DNA from: Paenibacillus sp. JNUCC32
GTDB lineage: Bacteria > Bacillota > Bacilli > Paenibacillales > Paenibacillaceae
Assembly: GCF_014863545.1 (NCBI RefSeq)
Contig: NZ_CP062260.1
Span: 6,877,505-6,941,504 of the forward strand
DNA length: 64,000 nt
Reading direction: 5' to 3'
Each line of letters begins with the position of its first letter. Position 1 is the first letter of the stretch. A program made the translations under genes and the position numbers. Shown piece by piece: positions 50,246-59,038 of this stretch. The notes beneath the pieces were generated by a model. The model ran no database searches. It was not told the DNA's origin and worked only from the letters and a program-made list of their open reading frames with translations.

Positions 50246-50563
50246 ATGTCTCAATTCAAGAATGCGACCGTCACGAAAGCAGCCAATGTGTACTATGAGG
50301 GGAAGGTAACCAGCCGCACGGTGCTGCTGGAGAATGGGGAAAAGGTCACGCTCGGCATCATGCTGCCGGGAAGCTATGAATTCGGCACGGATGGCCCTGA
50401 AATTATGGAAATCCTGTCCGGCGATTTGCGTGTTCTGCTGCCCGGGGAGCAAGAGTGGTTGGAGATTCAAGAGCCCGCGACCTTTAACGTGCCGGGCAAT
50501 TCAAGCTTCAAGCTGGAAATCCGCACCGTGACGGATTATTGCTGCTCTTATCCGACGATGTAG
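50246..50563 (+). CDS. ppnP: Pyrimidine/purine nucleoside phosphorylase PpnP
   Basis: This 105-residue protein starts at ATG 50246 after GGAGGAGGAGAG; a TTG two codons earlier is too close to the site. It is a single-domain cupin of the PpnP (DUF1255, YaiE) family. Family hallmarks are NVYYEGKVTSRTVLL, KVTLGIMLPGSYEFGTDGPEIMEILSGDLRVLLPG, and FNVPGNSSFKLEIRTVTDYCCSY. PpnP cleaves nucleosides with phosphate to ribose-1-phosphate plus base, with broad specificity. Placement after transketolase fits pentose salvage, but the hairpin between suggests separate regulation. Confidence 0.93.
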   Translation: MSQFKNATVTKAANVYYEGKVTSRTVLLENGEKVTLGIMLPGSYEFGTDGPEIMEILSGDLRVLLPGEQEWLEIQEPATFNVPGNSSFKLEIRTVTDYCCSYPTM

Positions 50564-50598
50564 CAGGACAAGCGGCGCCTAAAGCAGTGAATATGCCA

Positions 50599-50630
50599 AA
50601 AAGGCTCAAAGCCGATGGCTCTGAGCCTTT
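50599..50630 (+). terminator. Intrinsic terminator after ppnP
   Basis: AAAGGCTCA-a-AGCC pairs with GGCT-c-TGAGCCTTT around GAT. The A-rich left flank could also give a U tract to the convergent minus-strand gene. Confidence 0.75.
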
Positions 50631-50684
50631 ACTGTCAATGCCGGATGTCAACGCAGGCCGTTAACGGCGGTTGATATAATGGAC

Positions 50685-51611
50685 TTATTCCTCGGGGATC
50701 GTCACGATCTCGCCTTTATATCCGGGAGCCCGGTTGTCAAGCTCTACGTATCCTTCGCCCCATTCTTGGCCGCGATCGAGCAGGCGGTAGCTGGTGACGC
50801 CGGAAGGGTAGCGGAATACGAAGTTGGCAAGGGTCCAATTGCCGGTATCCGGCTGTTCGCCGATCTCCGCTTTCAACGCAGGCAGGAAGAACAGCTTTTG
50901 GTTTGCCGGTGCCTTGGCGGAATAATCCAGCTTGCCCTGCCATTTCAAATATTTGACGCCGCCGCGGATTTCGAAATAGCTGGCGATATCGTTATCTACC
51001 AGGAAAAAGCGTTGGGATTGGCCTTTGGGAAAATAATAGTCCACGCCCTGCATTTCCACGGGCAGCATGTCCAGCTCAGGTTTCTTCAATTCGGATGTAT
51101 AAGGAAGCTTGGCTGCAGCGTTCCTGGCGGTGGCCAGATCGGAGCTCTTTAAGTCTGCGATGATATCGGGATCTGCCTTATTGATATGGGCTGTTTTTAA
51201 AGAGCCGTTCCAATAGACGCTGGCATCGAAGGCTTGGGCTACGGCCCTTAGGGGAATCAAGGTCTTGCCGTTATGCAGCAGCGGGGCTGCAGGGAGCGCC
51301 TTCATAACGCCGTTCACTTCCATGCTGGTGCTTCCGGCCGCGAGAATCACCGTTCGGTTATCGCCTTGAATGGTCACCTGTTTCTTCTGGTTGTCGTACT
51401 TCATGACGTAGTTCCCCAGAGGCTTGAGATCGGTAAGGGTAACAAAGGTGGTGCCCTGCCTGATCAGCACGTCGCCGCTTGCGGTTACGTTGTTAATGGT
51501 CGCGGATGGTTTAACTGCTGCAGAAGCTGGCGAAACGGCTATTGCAGGGGCCAGAACAGCGGTTAGTACGACAGCGGCTGCCATTGCTCTTAATCGTTTG
51601 GTCCATTTCAT
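50685..51611 (-). CDS. Secreted copper-amine-oxidase N-domain-like protein
   Basis: This 308-residue protein starts at ATG 51611 and has a signal peptide ending near PASAA. Residues about 35-145 contain the copper amine oxidase N-terminal-like domain (FVTLTDLKPLGNYVMKYDNQKKQVTIQGDNRTVILAAGS ... LIPLRAVAQAFDASVYWNG). The C-terminal half is a mixed alpha/beta extracellular region (LKWQGKLDYSAKAPANQKLFFLPALKAEIGE) of unknown function. It is the second protein of this kind in the window and unrelated in its C-terminal half to the one at 30175. It is probably a cell-surface protein. Confidence 0.78.
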   Translation of the reverse strand: MKWTKRLRAMAAAVVLTAVLAPAIAVSPASAAVKPSATINNVTASGDVLIRQGTTFVTLTDLKPLGNYVMKYDNQKKQVTIQGDNRTVILAAGSTSMEVNGVMKALPAAPLLHNGKTLIPLRAVAQAFDASVYWNGSLKTAHINKADPDIIADLKSSDLATARNAAAKLPYTSELKKPELDMLPVEMQGVDYYFPKGQSQRFFLVDNDIASYFEIRGGVKYLKWQGKLDYSAKAPANQKLFFLPALKAEIGEQPDTGNWTLANFVFRYPSGVTSYRLLDRGQEWGEGYVELDNRAPGYKGEIVTIPEE

Positions 51612-51691
51612 GTTGTAATTCCTCCCTTTGCATAGTAGACGGAAGTGAAACGCAAAAAGTTTCTTGCCGAGGGGAAAATGATGGAATGGCC

Positions 51692-51748
51692 AAAAAAATA
51701 GCTCCTTCCTCCTAGTCCGGATGAACCGAAAACTAAAAAGAAGGAGCC
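51692..51748 (-). terminator. Intrinsic terminator for the beta-hydroxyacid dehydrogenase gene
   Basis: On the minus strand GGCTCCTTC and GAAGGAGC pair across a loop of about 31 bases and are followed by a T7 run (the A7 at 51692-51698). Confidence 0.7.
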
Positions 51749-51774
51749 GTTATAGATGCATGGCTTGTCTGGTA

Positions 51775-52671
51775 TTATGGCTGCTGGCCGCCGATCTTCT
51801 GGCCGATCCAAGCCTCATAGCACTTCACGACGGCGGAGAGATCCTCATCGCCATAGCCTTCGCTGGCACCGGCTTGAAACAGGCTCTTGGCCAGGTTCAG
51901 CATAGGCGACGGCATCCCGATGCCATCGGTGAGCGAAGAGGCCAACTTCAGATCTTTGAGCATGAGCGCCAGCGAGAACTGGTTGCTGAAATCGCCTTCG
52001 ATGATTTTGCGTCCCTTCAGCTCCGCCGCTTTGCTGCCGGCCGATCCCAGCTGCACGAGCTCCAGGAAGTTGTCTGCCGGTATGCCTGATTTCGCGGCGA
52101 TGGCGAAGCCTTCGGCCAGCGCCAGGTTGTTAATGCCCACAATCGTATTGTGCGCGAGCTTGGCCACGGCGCCGCTTCCGTTAGGCCCCATGTGAATGAC
52201 CTTTTTGCCCAAGGTGTCAAAAACGTCGGCTTGCGCTTCGATGACGGCGGCATCACCGCCAACCATGAAGACCAAGGTGCCATCAATCGCTGCAGGCTTG
52301 CTGCCGGTTACCGGGGCATCCAGGAAGGAAGCGCCGAGGCCGGAAACGGCGGAGGCAATTTCCTTAACCAGGCTTTCGGAGATCGTGCTGCAGTCAATGA
52401 CGGTCATCCCGCTCGTCAGGGAGCCAAGCAGGCCGTTCTCTCCGTAGAATACATCCCGGATGGATTGGTCGTTGCTTACCATCGTAATGACAAGATCTTG
52501 CCCTTCGGCCGCTTCCCGAGGCGTCTCCGCGATGGAGGCTCCCTGTTCGGCGAGCGGACGGCATTTCTCGTGGGTGCGGTTATATACCGTCACATCGTAA
52601 TCCTGCTTCAGCAGATTGGAGGCCATGGGAGCTCCCATGGTGCCCAGTCCGATAAACCCGATTTTTTTCAT
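51775..52671 (-). CDS. NAD(P)-dependent beta-hydroxyacid dehydrogenase (GarR/MmsB-like)
   Basis: This 298-residue protein starts at ATG 52671. The N-terminal Rossmann motif is IGFIGLGTMGAPMASNLL, the substrate-binding signature DAPVTGSKPAAIDGTLVFMVGG is near residue 119, and the catalytic Lys lies in GAVAKLAHNTIVGINNLALAEG (K near residue 172). The family includes 3-hydroxyisobutyrate, tartronate semialdehyde and succinic-semialdehyde reductases. The exact substrate cannot be told from sequence. It is monocistronic. Confidence 0.88.
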   Translation of the reverse strand: MKKIGFIGLGTMGAPMASNLLKQDYDVTVYNRTHEKCRPLAEQGASIAETPREAAEGQDLVITMVSNDQSIRDVFYGENGLLGSLTSGMTVIDCSTISESLVKEIASAVSGLGASFLDAPVTGSKPAAIDGTLVFMVGGDAAVIEAQADVFDTLGKKVIHMGPNGSGAVAKLAHNTIVGINNLALAEGFAIAAKSGIPADNFLELVQLGSAGSKAAELKGRKIIEGDFSNQFSLALMLKDLKLASSLTDGIGMPSPMLNLAKSLFQAGASEGYGDEDLSAVVKCYEAWIGQKIGGQQP

Positions 52672-52868
52672 AGTCTATATCACCTTCGATTATGGATTCC
52701 TGATCCACTCTATCTTAGCACGGGTTCCCGAAACGAAGCCAGTCTTTGCAGGGAATGGAAGCGGGAAGGAGTCCCGCGCATGAAGAATAGATGACAGTTG
52801 GCCCGTGAAACTTGCGGTCTTTATTAAATTAAAGTATCCTATTTCTAAATTCACAGGAGGTTTAAGGC

Positions 52869-54224
52869 ATGTCTAAAAAAATCAAGTTTGATTACAGTAA
52901 AGCACTGACCTTTGTCAATCAGCACGAAGTTGATTATTTCGCTGAGCCGATCCGCACAGCTCATGAACAGTTACATAACGGTACGGGAGCCGGCTCCGAT
53001 TATTTGGGCTGGATCGACCTGCCGACTCAGTACGATAAAGAGGAATTCTCCCGCATCCAGAAAGCGGCCGCCAAAATCCAAAGCGACTCGGACGTTCTGA
53101 TCGTAATCGGAATCGGAGGCTCCTACCTGGGAGCGCGCGCGGCCATCGAAATGCTGTCGCATTCGTTCTATAACGAGCTGTCGAAGGACCAGCGCAAGAC
53201 GCCGGAAATTTACTTTGCGGGCAACAACATCAGCTCCACGTATGTCTCGCATCTGCTTCAATTGATCGAAGGCAAAGACTTCTCCGTCAACGTCATCTCC
53301 AAATCCGGCACAACGACGGAGCCGGCTATCGCTTTCCGTATTTTCCGTGCGGAGCTGGAGAAGAAATACGGCAAGGAAGAAGCGCGCAAACGCATTTACG
53401 CTACGACGGATCAAGCGAAGGGAGCCCTCAAGAAGCTGGCAACCGAGGAAGGCTACGAGTCCTTTATCATTCCTGACGACGTGGGCGGACGTTATTCCGT
53501 GCTGACCGCAGTAGGTCTGCTTCCGATCGCGACGGCAGGCATCAACATCGAAGAGATGATGCAGGGCGCGGCTGACGCCTCCAAGGAGTACAGCAGCCCG
53601 AACGTTGCCGAGAACGAAGCTTACCAATACGCAGCGGTTCGCAACGCGCTTTACCGTAAAGGCAAAGGCATCGAGATCCTGGTGAACTACGAGCCTTCCC
53701 TGCATTTTGTATCGGAGTGGTGGAAGCAGCTGTACGGCGAGAGCGAAGGGAAGGATTACAAGGGGATCTACCCGGCATCCGTCGATTTCTCTACCGATCT
53801 GCACTCCATGGGTCAGTTCATCCAGGAAGGCAGCCGCAACATCTTCGAAACCGTCATTCAGGTGGAGAACGTATCCGAGCATATTACGATCGAATCGGAT
53901 CCGGACGATCTGGACGGATTGAACTTCCTGACCGGGAAAACATTGGATTTTGTCAACAAAAAGGCGTTCCAAGGCACGATGCTGGCCCATACAGACGGAC
54001 AAGTTCCGAATTTGATTGTGACAATTCCAGATTTCACTCCCTATTCGTTCGGATATCTGGTATACTTTTTCGAAAAGGCCTGCGGTATCAGCGGCTATCT
54101 GTTGGGTGTCAACCCGTTTGACCAACCGGGCGTAGAGGCGTACAAGAAAAATATGTTCGCGCTGCTCGGCAAACCTGGGTACGAGAAAGAGAAGGCCGAA
54201 TTGGAAGCTAGACTTTCCGAATAA
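52869..54224 (+). CDS. pgi: Glucose-6-phosphate isomerase
   Basis: This 451-residue protein starts at ATG 52869 after AGGAGGTTTAAGGC, a near-perfect ribosome site. It interconverts glucose-6-phosphate and fructose-6-phosphate. Landmarks are [56 protein letters not shown] and [12 protein letters not shown], with the C-terminal [20 protein letters not shown] carrying the catalytic Lys. Length is standard for Bacillota. It has well-optimised codons. Confidence 0.97.
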   Translation: MSKKIKFDYSKALTFVNQHEVDYFAEPIRTAHEQLHNGTGAGSDYLGWIDLPTQYDKEEFSRIQKAAAKIQSDSDVLIVIGIGGSYLGARAAIEMLSHSFYNELSKDQRKTPEIYFAGNNISSTYVSHLLQLIEGKDFSVNVISKSGTTTEPAIAFRIFRAELEKKYGKEEARKRIYATTDQAKGALKKLATEEGYESFIIPDDVGGRYSVLTAVGLLPIATAGINIEEMMQGAADASKEYSSPNVAENEAYQYAAVRNALYRKGKGIEILVNYEPSLHFVSEWWKQLYGESEGKDYKGIYPASVDFSTDLHSMGQFIQEGSRNIFETVIQVENVSEHITIESDPDDLDGLNFLTGKTLDFVNKKAFQGTMLAHTDGQVPNLIVTIPDFTPYSFGYLVYFFEKACGISGYLLGVNPFDQPGVEAYKKNMFALLGKPGYEKEKAELEARLSE

Positions 54225-54262
54225 CCCGACACTTTCATTGGATTAGACGTAAGACGCTGAAG

Positions 54263-54306
54263 GAAGCAGTCCGCTGGCATATCATTGCCGTGGACTGCTT
54301 TCTTGG
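54263..54306 (+). terminator. Intrinsic terminator after pgi
   Basis: AAGCAGTCC and GGACTGCTT pair with an inner GGC/GCC, followed by TCTT. The T tract is short. Confidence 0.65.
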
Positions 54307-54330
54307 CAATATAGAGGTGGTTGTTGTTTC

Positions 54331-54963
54331 ATGCTGGATCGTTACAAAACGGTACGTCAGGCGGGCTCCAAGGAGATCGTCATCAAGAAATCGCGTTTCA
54401 TCGGGCATGTGATGCCGGTAGAGACCGAAGAGGAAGCCGTCGCTTTTATTGAAGAGATCAAGAAAAAACATTGGAATGCTACGCACAATTGTTCCGCTTA
54501 CATGATTGGCGAGCGGGATGAGATTCAGAAGCAATCGGATGACGGGGAACCGAGCGGAACGGCCGGCAAGCCGATTCTCGAGGTGATCCGCAATCAGGGG
54601 CGGAAGAATGTAGCTATCGTGGTCACGCGTTATTTTGGCGGCATTATGCTGGGTGCGGGCGGATTAATCCGGGCGTACACCGACGGAGCCGTGGCTGCGA
54701 TCGAATCAGGCGAACCGATTACAAGGGTTCTTCACCGGGAGATTTTCGTGGAGCTGGATTATACCTGGCTGGGTAAGGTGGAGAACGAGCTTCGTAACCG
54801 GAACGTACGCATGGGAGAGACAAACTTTGCCGACACGGTGACTTTGACCTGCTTGCCGCTCGATGGTGATGCGGAGAGCTTTATGACTTGGATGGTGGAT
54901 TTGACACAGGGGCAGTCCTTGATCACGGAGGGAGAGCGGCTTTATTTTATTGAAGGGGAATAA
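54331..54963 (+). CDS. YigZ/IMPACT-family protein
   Basis: This 210-residue protein starts at ATG 54331. The N-terminal IMPACT/UPF0029 domain has KKSRFIGHVMPVETEEEAVAFIEEIKKKHWNATHNCSAY, DDGEPSGTAGKPILEVI and IVVTRYFGGIMLGAGGLIRAYTDGA, all diagnostic. A C-terminal RNase PH/EF-G-like DUF1949 domain (about residues 138-205) follows. The family is linked to translation and Gcn2 regulation in eukaryotes. The bacterial role is unclear. The TetR gene starts six bases after its stop, so they are probably one transcript. Confidence 0.93.
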   Translation: MLDRYKTVRQAGSKEIVIKKSRFIGHVMPVETEEEAVAFIEEIKKKHWNATHNCSAYMIGERDEIQKQSDDGEPSGTAGKPILEVIRNQGRKNVAIVVTRYFGGIMLGAGGLIRAYTDGAVAAIESGEPITRVLHREIFVELDYTWLGKVENELRNRNVRMGETNFADTVTLTCLPLDGDAESFMTWMVDLTQGQSLITEGERLYFIEGE

Positions 54964-54969
54964 AATAAT

Positions 54970-55563
54970 ATGGCAAGAAGAGCAGTCGAACGCGAGTTGT
55001 CGAGAGAGCGGATACTGGAAGCAGCCAGGCATTTGTTCATAACCAAAGGATACAGGGCCATTTCGATGCGAAGCATCGGGCAGCATTTGGGTTATAGCCA
55101 CGGCTCCTTGTATTATCACTTTAAGGAAAAGGCGGAGCTATTCTACGCCATTGTCATGAAGGACTTTAATGATCTAAATGATTTGCTGTTGGAGGTCTCG
55201 GTAAAGCCTCCCTGTGACGGGGTATCGAAGCTGGAGCAGCTGATGCTGGAATTCGTTCGTTTCGGTCTGGATAATCCTTACCAGTACGAAATCATGTTCA
55301 TGATTCGGGACGAAGAGCTGCTGTCCTACTGTCGCTCTGAGCAGGGACGCTGTTTTGAAATGTTTGCTATGCTGGTCCGTCAGTATTTGCTGGAGGAGAA
55401 TTACAGCGAGGAAGAACGGCGAACCGTTCCGCTGACTTTGTTTTTGTCGCTGCATGGATTTATATCGTATTATATTCAGGACAGAATCGGTTTTGATGAG
55501 ATTAAACCAGCCGCTCTTACCCATATCAAAGTGTTATGCCGGAGTCTGTACAGCAGGGTCTGA
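54970..55563 (+). CDS. TetR-family transcriptional regulator
   Basis: This 197-residue protein starts at ATG 54970. The N-terminal TetR HTH is ILEAARHLFITKGYRAISMRSIGQHLGYSHGSLYYHFKEKAELF, residues about 15-60. The C-terminal ligand-binding domain is all-helical with FVRFGLDNPYQYEIMFMIRDEELL. No efflux or catabolic gene is adjacent to hint at ligand. It follows yigZ in the same orientation and is closed by a terminator. Confidence 0.9.
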   Translation: MARRAVERELSRERILEAARHLFITKGYRAISMRSIGQHLGYSHGSLYYHFKEKAELFYAIVMKDFNDLNDLLLEVSVKPPCDGVSKLEQLMLEFVRFGLDNPYQYEIMFMIRDEELLSYCRSEQGRCFEMFAMLVRQYLLEENYSEEERRTVPLTLFLSLHGFISYYIQDRIGFDEIKPAALTHIKVLCRSLYSRV

Positions 55564-55654
55564 TGTTTACATGCTGCCAAGACGCGCAGCTTGGCACTTC
55601 AATCCGTTACAACGGCCTAGCGTTGAAACGTCAATCACCTAATGAACCATAAAA

Positions 55655-55700
55655 CAGACAGGTCCGCGCTCCCTTGCATGCACCTGTCTGCTTTTTGTGC
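55655..55700 (+). terminator. Intrinsic terminator after the TetR gene
   Basis: CAGACAGGT and ACCTGTCTG pair across a loop of about 22 bases and are followed by CTTTTTG. The AAAA on the left may also serve the convergent minus-strand gene. Confidence 0.7.
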
Positions 55701-55741
55701 TTTCATTTCATTCGCTTGACTGTCGGCATCCGTTGCCGGTT

Positions 55742-56143
55742 TTATCCTTCCATGATCTTCACATGATATTGTCGCTGCCTCGGTCCGTCGAATTCGCAGA
55801 AGTAAATCCCCTGCCAACGTCCAAGAAGCAGGTGCCCGTTCTGAATGATCACGGTCTGCGAAGGGCCGCAGGTGATTGATTTAAGGTGGGAGGCCGTGTT
55901 GCCCTCCGCATGGCGATACTTGGGATGATTCCATGGATAGACCTCATCCAAAGACATCAGCACGTCCCGTTTCACATCGGGATCGGCGTTTTCGTTGATG
56001 GCGATTCCCCCCGTCGTATGCGGACAATAAATCAGGACCGTTCCTTGCTGGACTCCGCTTTGTTTCACGAAAGAGTGGATCTCCCTTGTAATATCCCTCA
56101 TCTCATCGCGTCCTTGCGTAGCCAATTCACCGGTATACAGCAT
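55742..56143 (-). CDS. YjbQ/UPF0047 family protein
   Basis: This 133-residue protein starts at ATG 56143 eight bases after GAGGAGG; a longer in-frame ATG (MEKVEE) overlaps that site. Family hallmarks are CPHTTGGIAINENADPDVKRDV, HAEGNTASHLKSITCGPSQTVIIQNGHLLLGRWQGIYFCEFDGPR. Members such as B. subtilis YugU and E. coli YjbQ fold as a barrel with conserved His residues and show weak thiamin-phosphate synthase activity; the real role is unsettled. It is monocistronic and divergent from the sulfate transport operon. Confidence 0.88.
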   Translation of the reverse strand: MLYTGELATQGRDEMRDITREIHSFVKQSGVQQGTVLIYCPHTTGGIAINENADPDVKRDVLMSLDEVYPWNHPKYRHAEGNTASHLKSITCGPSQTVIIQNGHLLLGRWQGIYFCEFDGPRQRQYHVKIMEG

Positions 56144-56303
56144 CTCAATAACCTCCTCAACTTTTTCCATTTCTTTTATTTTACCCGATAAAGTGCAAAA
56201 GATGGATTGACGATCGGATTCAGCTTTTGGTAAAGTATGTGTAAAGTAAAACCAAGTATACAAATAGGAAATATAAAGATGGTTTGTGGAGGAGTCGACC
56301 GGA

Positions 56304-56336
56304 ATGCCATCCGGAGGCGGGAGGGATACGAGATGA
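56304..56336 (+). CDS. Possible 10-codon leader peptide coupled to the sulfate permease gene
   Basis: An ATG at 56304 follows a GGAGGAG site and opens MPSGGGRDTR before a TGA that overlaps the permease ATG (ATGA, 56333-56336). The ribosome site of the permease lies inside this mini-ORF, so translation could be coupled. It has no Cys or Met codons apart from the start, so it is not an obvious sulfur-sensing leader. Confidence 0.3.
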   Translation: MPSGGGRDTR

Positions 56337-57148
56337 CAACATGGATTCGTCATAAAGGTTGGACTTGGGGGTTTCGAAGCACCGTACTGCTTTATTTTCT
56401 TGCCTTGATCGTACTGCCGATCTTTGGGGTGTATGTGCAATCATTCTCTGCGGGATGGGGCCATTTTGCGGAAAGCGTAATGGATCCGATCGCCTGGAAG
56501 GCCGTGCTGCTTACCATTAAACTGGGCCTAATCTCTACTTTCATCAACGTGCTTATCGGAACGATGATTGCTTGGGTGCTCATACGGTATCGATTTCCGG
56601 GAAGGACGCTGCTGAACAGTCTGGTGGATCTGCCTTTTGCGCTGCCGACGGCCGTTGGCGGCTTGATGATTTTGCTGCTGCTTGGGCCGGGGAGCTTGCT
56701 TGGAGGCCTGGCGGAGAAGCTCGGCTTTGAAATCGTGTTCCATCAGCCGGCGATCGTGGTCGCCATGCTGTTTGTCACGTTCCCGTTTGTAATCCGGGCG
56801 GTTCAGCCGCTGCTGGAAGAGCTGGATCCGCTGGAGGAAGAGGCCGCATATACGATGGGCGCTTCCAGAACGAGAACCTTTTTTAAAGTCATCCTGCCGT
56901 CGATGCTGCCGGGAATCATCAGCGGAGGGATGCTGGCCTTCTCTAGGGCATTGGCTGAATTCGGCGCCGTCGTCCTGGTGGCCGGCAACATTCCGGGCAG
57001 GACGCTGATCGCATCGGTATTTATTTTTGGCGAGGTGGAGAGCGATAATCCGGCCGGAGCGGCTGCCGTATCGATTCTGCTTCTTACGCTCTCCTTCATG
57101 ATCCTCTGGGTGATCAATGCCGTGCAGCAGAGGGGGAGACGAGCTTGA
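56333..57148 (+). CDS. cysT: Sulfate/thiosulfate ABC transporter permease CysT
   Basis: This 271-residue protein starts at ATG 56333 after GGGAGGG; upstream extension lacks a site. It is a binding-protein-dependent permease with about six helices and the EAA-type coupling motif EEEAAYTMGASRTRTFFKVILPSMLPGIISGGMLAFSRALAEFGAVVLVAGNIP. The PFALPTAVGGLMILLLLGPGS segment is characteristic of CysT. It overlaps the second permease gene by four bases. Together with CysW, CysA and the binding lipoprotein it imports sulfate or thiosulfate. Confidence 0.92.
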   Translation: MTTWIRHKGWTWGFRSTVLLYFLALIVLPIFGVYVQSFSAGWGHFAESVMDPIAWKAVLLTIKLGLISTFINVLIGTMIAWVLIRYRFPGRTLLNSLVDLPFALPTAVGGLMILLLLGPGSLLGGLAEKLGFEIVFHQPAIVVAMLFVTFPFVIRAVQPLLEELDPLEEEAAYTMGASRTRTFFKVILPSMLPGIISGGMLAFSRALAEFGAVVLVAGNIPGRTLIASVFIFGEVESDNPAGAAAVSILLLTLSFMILWVINAVQQRGRRA

Positions 57149-57942
57149 AACGATTATGGATCGGACTTACGTATGCCGTATTTATCATCCTGCTGATCAT
57201 TCCCCTGTCCCGAATTGCGATCGGTGCGTTCGATAAGGGGCTGGACGGGTTTGCGGAGGGGCTGCTCAGGCCGGAAGCCCTGCATGCCCTGATGATGACG
57301 GGTCTGATTGTGGTATTCGTTACTTTTTTGAATGCGTTGTTTGGCATCATGATGGCGCTGTATCTGGTGCGGGCAAATTGGCTCAGCCGAAAGCTCAAGG
57401 GCATTCTGAACAGCATTGTCGACCTGCCTTACGCTGTTTCGCCGGTCATCGGCGGTTTGATGATTGTGCTGCTGCTGGGACCCGACAGCATCATCGGCGG
57501 TTTTTTTGAAGGGATCGGGTTTAAGGTGGTGTATGCGTTCCCCGGCATGGTGATTGCGACGCTCTTCGTCACGTTCCCGCTGATGGTTCGCGAGGTCATG
57601 CCCGTCCTGCAGGAGATCGGAAACGATCAGGAGCAGGCGGCCGCGACGCTTGGGGCTTACGGGTGGACCACGTTCGTGAAAGTAACGTGGCCTTCCATCC
57701 GGTGGGCCGTCGTATACGGCCTGGTGCTCACGGTAGCCCGTTCATTGGGCGAGTTCGGCGCCGTGCTGGTGGTCTCCGGCAACATCATGAACAAAACCCA
57801 GACGGCCACGACGCTTGTGTATCAGGACGTGGAGAATTTCAACGTGGCTGCGGCGAATGGAGTGGCGCTGGTACTGGCCGCCTTCTCCGTAGGTCTCTTG
57901 CTGCTGATGGAATGGGCCAAAAAAAGAAAGGATGTGCATTGA
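57145..57942 (+). CDS. cysW: Sulfate/thiosulfate ABC transporter permease CysW
   Basis: This 265-residue protein starts at TTG 57145 overlapping cysT by four bases, after GAGGGGGAG. It has about six helices with SIVDLPYAVSPVIGGLMIVLLLGPDSIIGG and the EAA loop EQAAATLGAYGWTTFVKVTWPSIRWAVVYGLVLTVARSLGEFGAVLVVSGNI. It is the CysW-type partner of the preceding permease. The next gene starts one base after its stop. Confidence 0.92.
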   Translation: MKRLWIGLTYAVFIILLIIPLSRIAIGAFDKGLDGFAEGLLRPEALHALMMTGLIVVFVTFLNALFGIMMALYLVRANWLSRKLKGILNSIVDLPYAVSPVIGGLMIVLLLGPDSIIGGFFEGIGFKVVYAFPGMVIATLFVTFPLMVREVMPVLQEIGNDQEQAAATLGAYGWTTFVKVTWPSIRWAVVYGLVLTVARSLGEFGAVLVVSGNIMNKTQTATTLVYQDVENFNVAAANGVALVLAAFSVGLLLLMEWAKKRKDVH

Positions 57943-57943
57943 T

Positions 57944-59008
57944 ATGCATGTGGAAGTTCGCGATCTGAACAAGCATTTCGGTACGTTTCACGCCGTCAAG
58001 AATGTCAGCTTCGAGATTGAAAAGGGACATCTGATCGGGCTTCTGGGGCCCAGCGGAGGCGGTAAAACCTCCATCCTGCGCATGCTGGCCGGGCTTGAGA
58101 ATCCGGATTCCGGACAAATCTCCTTTCATGGCCAAGTGGTCAATGACCTGCCGCCGCAGGAGCGCGGCATCGGCTTTGTGTTCCAGAACTATGCCTTGTT
58201 TAAGCATATGACCGTGTTTGACAACATCGCTTTCGGCTTGAAGGTGAAGAAGGCCGCCAAGGCCAAAATCAAAGACCGGGTGATGGAGCTGGTTGAACTG
58301 ACGGGCTTGAAAGGCTTCGAGAGCCGTTATCCGCACCAGTTATCGGGCGGACAGCGCCAGCGCGTAGCCTTTGCCAGAGCGCTTGCGCCCGAGCCGCAGC
58401 TGCTCTTATTGGATGAACCGTTCGCCGCCATCGATGCGAAGATCCGCCAAGAGCTGCGCTCCTGGCTTCGCGAGCTGATCGAGCGGGTCGGCATCACGTC
58501 GATTTTTGTTACGCATGACCAGGATGAGGCGATTGAAGTCGCGGACGAAATCATGATCATTAATCAGGGGCGCGTCGAGCAGAAGGGAACGCCGTGGGAT
58601 ATTTACAAGGAGCCGAAGACGCCGTTTGTCGCTTCCTTCATAGGCGAGTCCACCGTGATTTCAAGCGCTGCCGAACTGAAGGGATTTGAGGCAGCGGCTA
58701 ACAAGAATGCGACGCGCGCATTAATTCGCCCGGAATATATCGAGATTGGAAGCGAGCATGATTTCAGCGTGCTGTCCGCCACGGAGACGGGGATCGTCCG
58801 CCATCTGCATTTCCGCGGCAGCGAGTGGCTCGTGGAGGTGGAGGTCAAGGGACATAAACTGATCACCTACCGGTCGCTGGAGAAGGAAACGCTGCAGCCG
58901 GGCCAAGAGGTCCGCGTCCTCGTTCACCGGGCATACCTCTTTAACGACGAGCACAGCTGGATCGAGGAAAATCGCCTGAAGGTCGATCCGATGCCGATTA
59001 TGATCTGA
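57944..59008 (+). CDS. cysA: Sulfate/thiosulfate ABC transporter ATPase CysA
   Basis: This 354-residue protein starts at ATG 57944; an in-frame ATG at 57932 sits on the ribosome site. It has Walker A GPSGGGKTS (35-43), Q-loop VFQNYALF, signature LSGGQRQR, Walker B LLLLDEPFAAID and switch His in FVTHDQDEA. A C-terminal TOBE-like domain follows (about residues 240-350). It couples ATP hydrolysis to sulfate uptake with CysT and CysW. Gene order T-W-A-binding protein differs from B. subtilis, which uses a CysP permease, and resembles the proteobacterial set. Confidence 0.93.
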   Translation: MHVEVRDLNKHFGTFHAVKNVSFEIEKGHLIGLLGPSGGGKTSILRMLAGLENPDSGQISFHGQVVNDLPPQERGIGFVFQNYALFKHMTVFDNIAFGLKVKKAAKAKIKDRVMELVELTGLKGFESRYPHQLSGGQRQRVAFARALAPEPQLLLLDEPFAAIDAKIRQELRSWLRELIERVGITSIFVTHDQDEAIEVADEIMIINQGRVEQKGTPWDIYKEPKTPFVASFIGESTVISSAAELKGFEAAANKNATRALIRPEYIEIGSEHDFSVLSATETGIVRHLHFRGSEWLVEVEVKGHKLITYRSLEKETLQPGQEVRVLVHRAYLFNDEHSWIEENRLKVDPMPIMI

Positions 59009-59038
59009 TGATTCTAAATAACGAAGGGAAGTGGATTC

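Noticed and set aside
52971..54125. 384-codon frame antisense to pgi
   Set aside because: Pgi motifs are complete on the plus strand; the antisense frame has no recognisable feature.
56150..56333. S-box/SAM riboswitch before the sulfate operon
   Set aside because: No S-box core sequence or terminator is visible; only weak promoter-like sequences and the mini-ORF.
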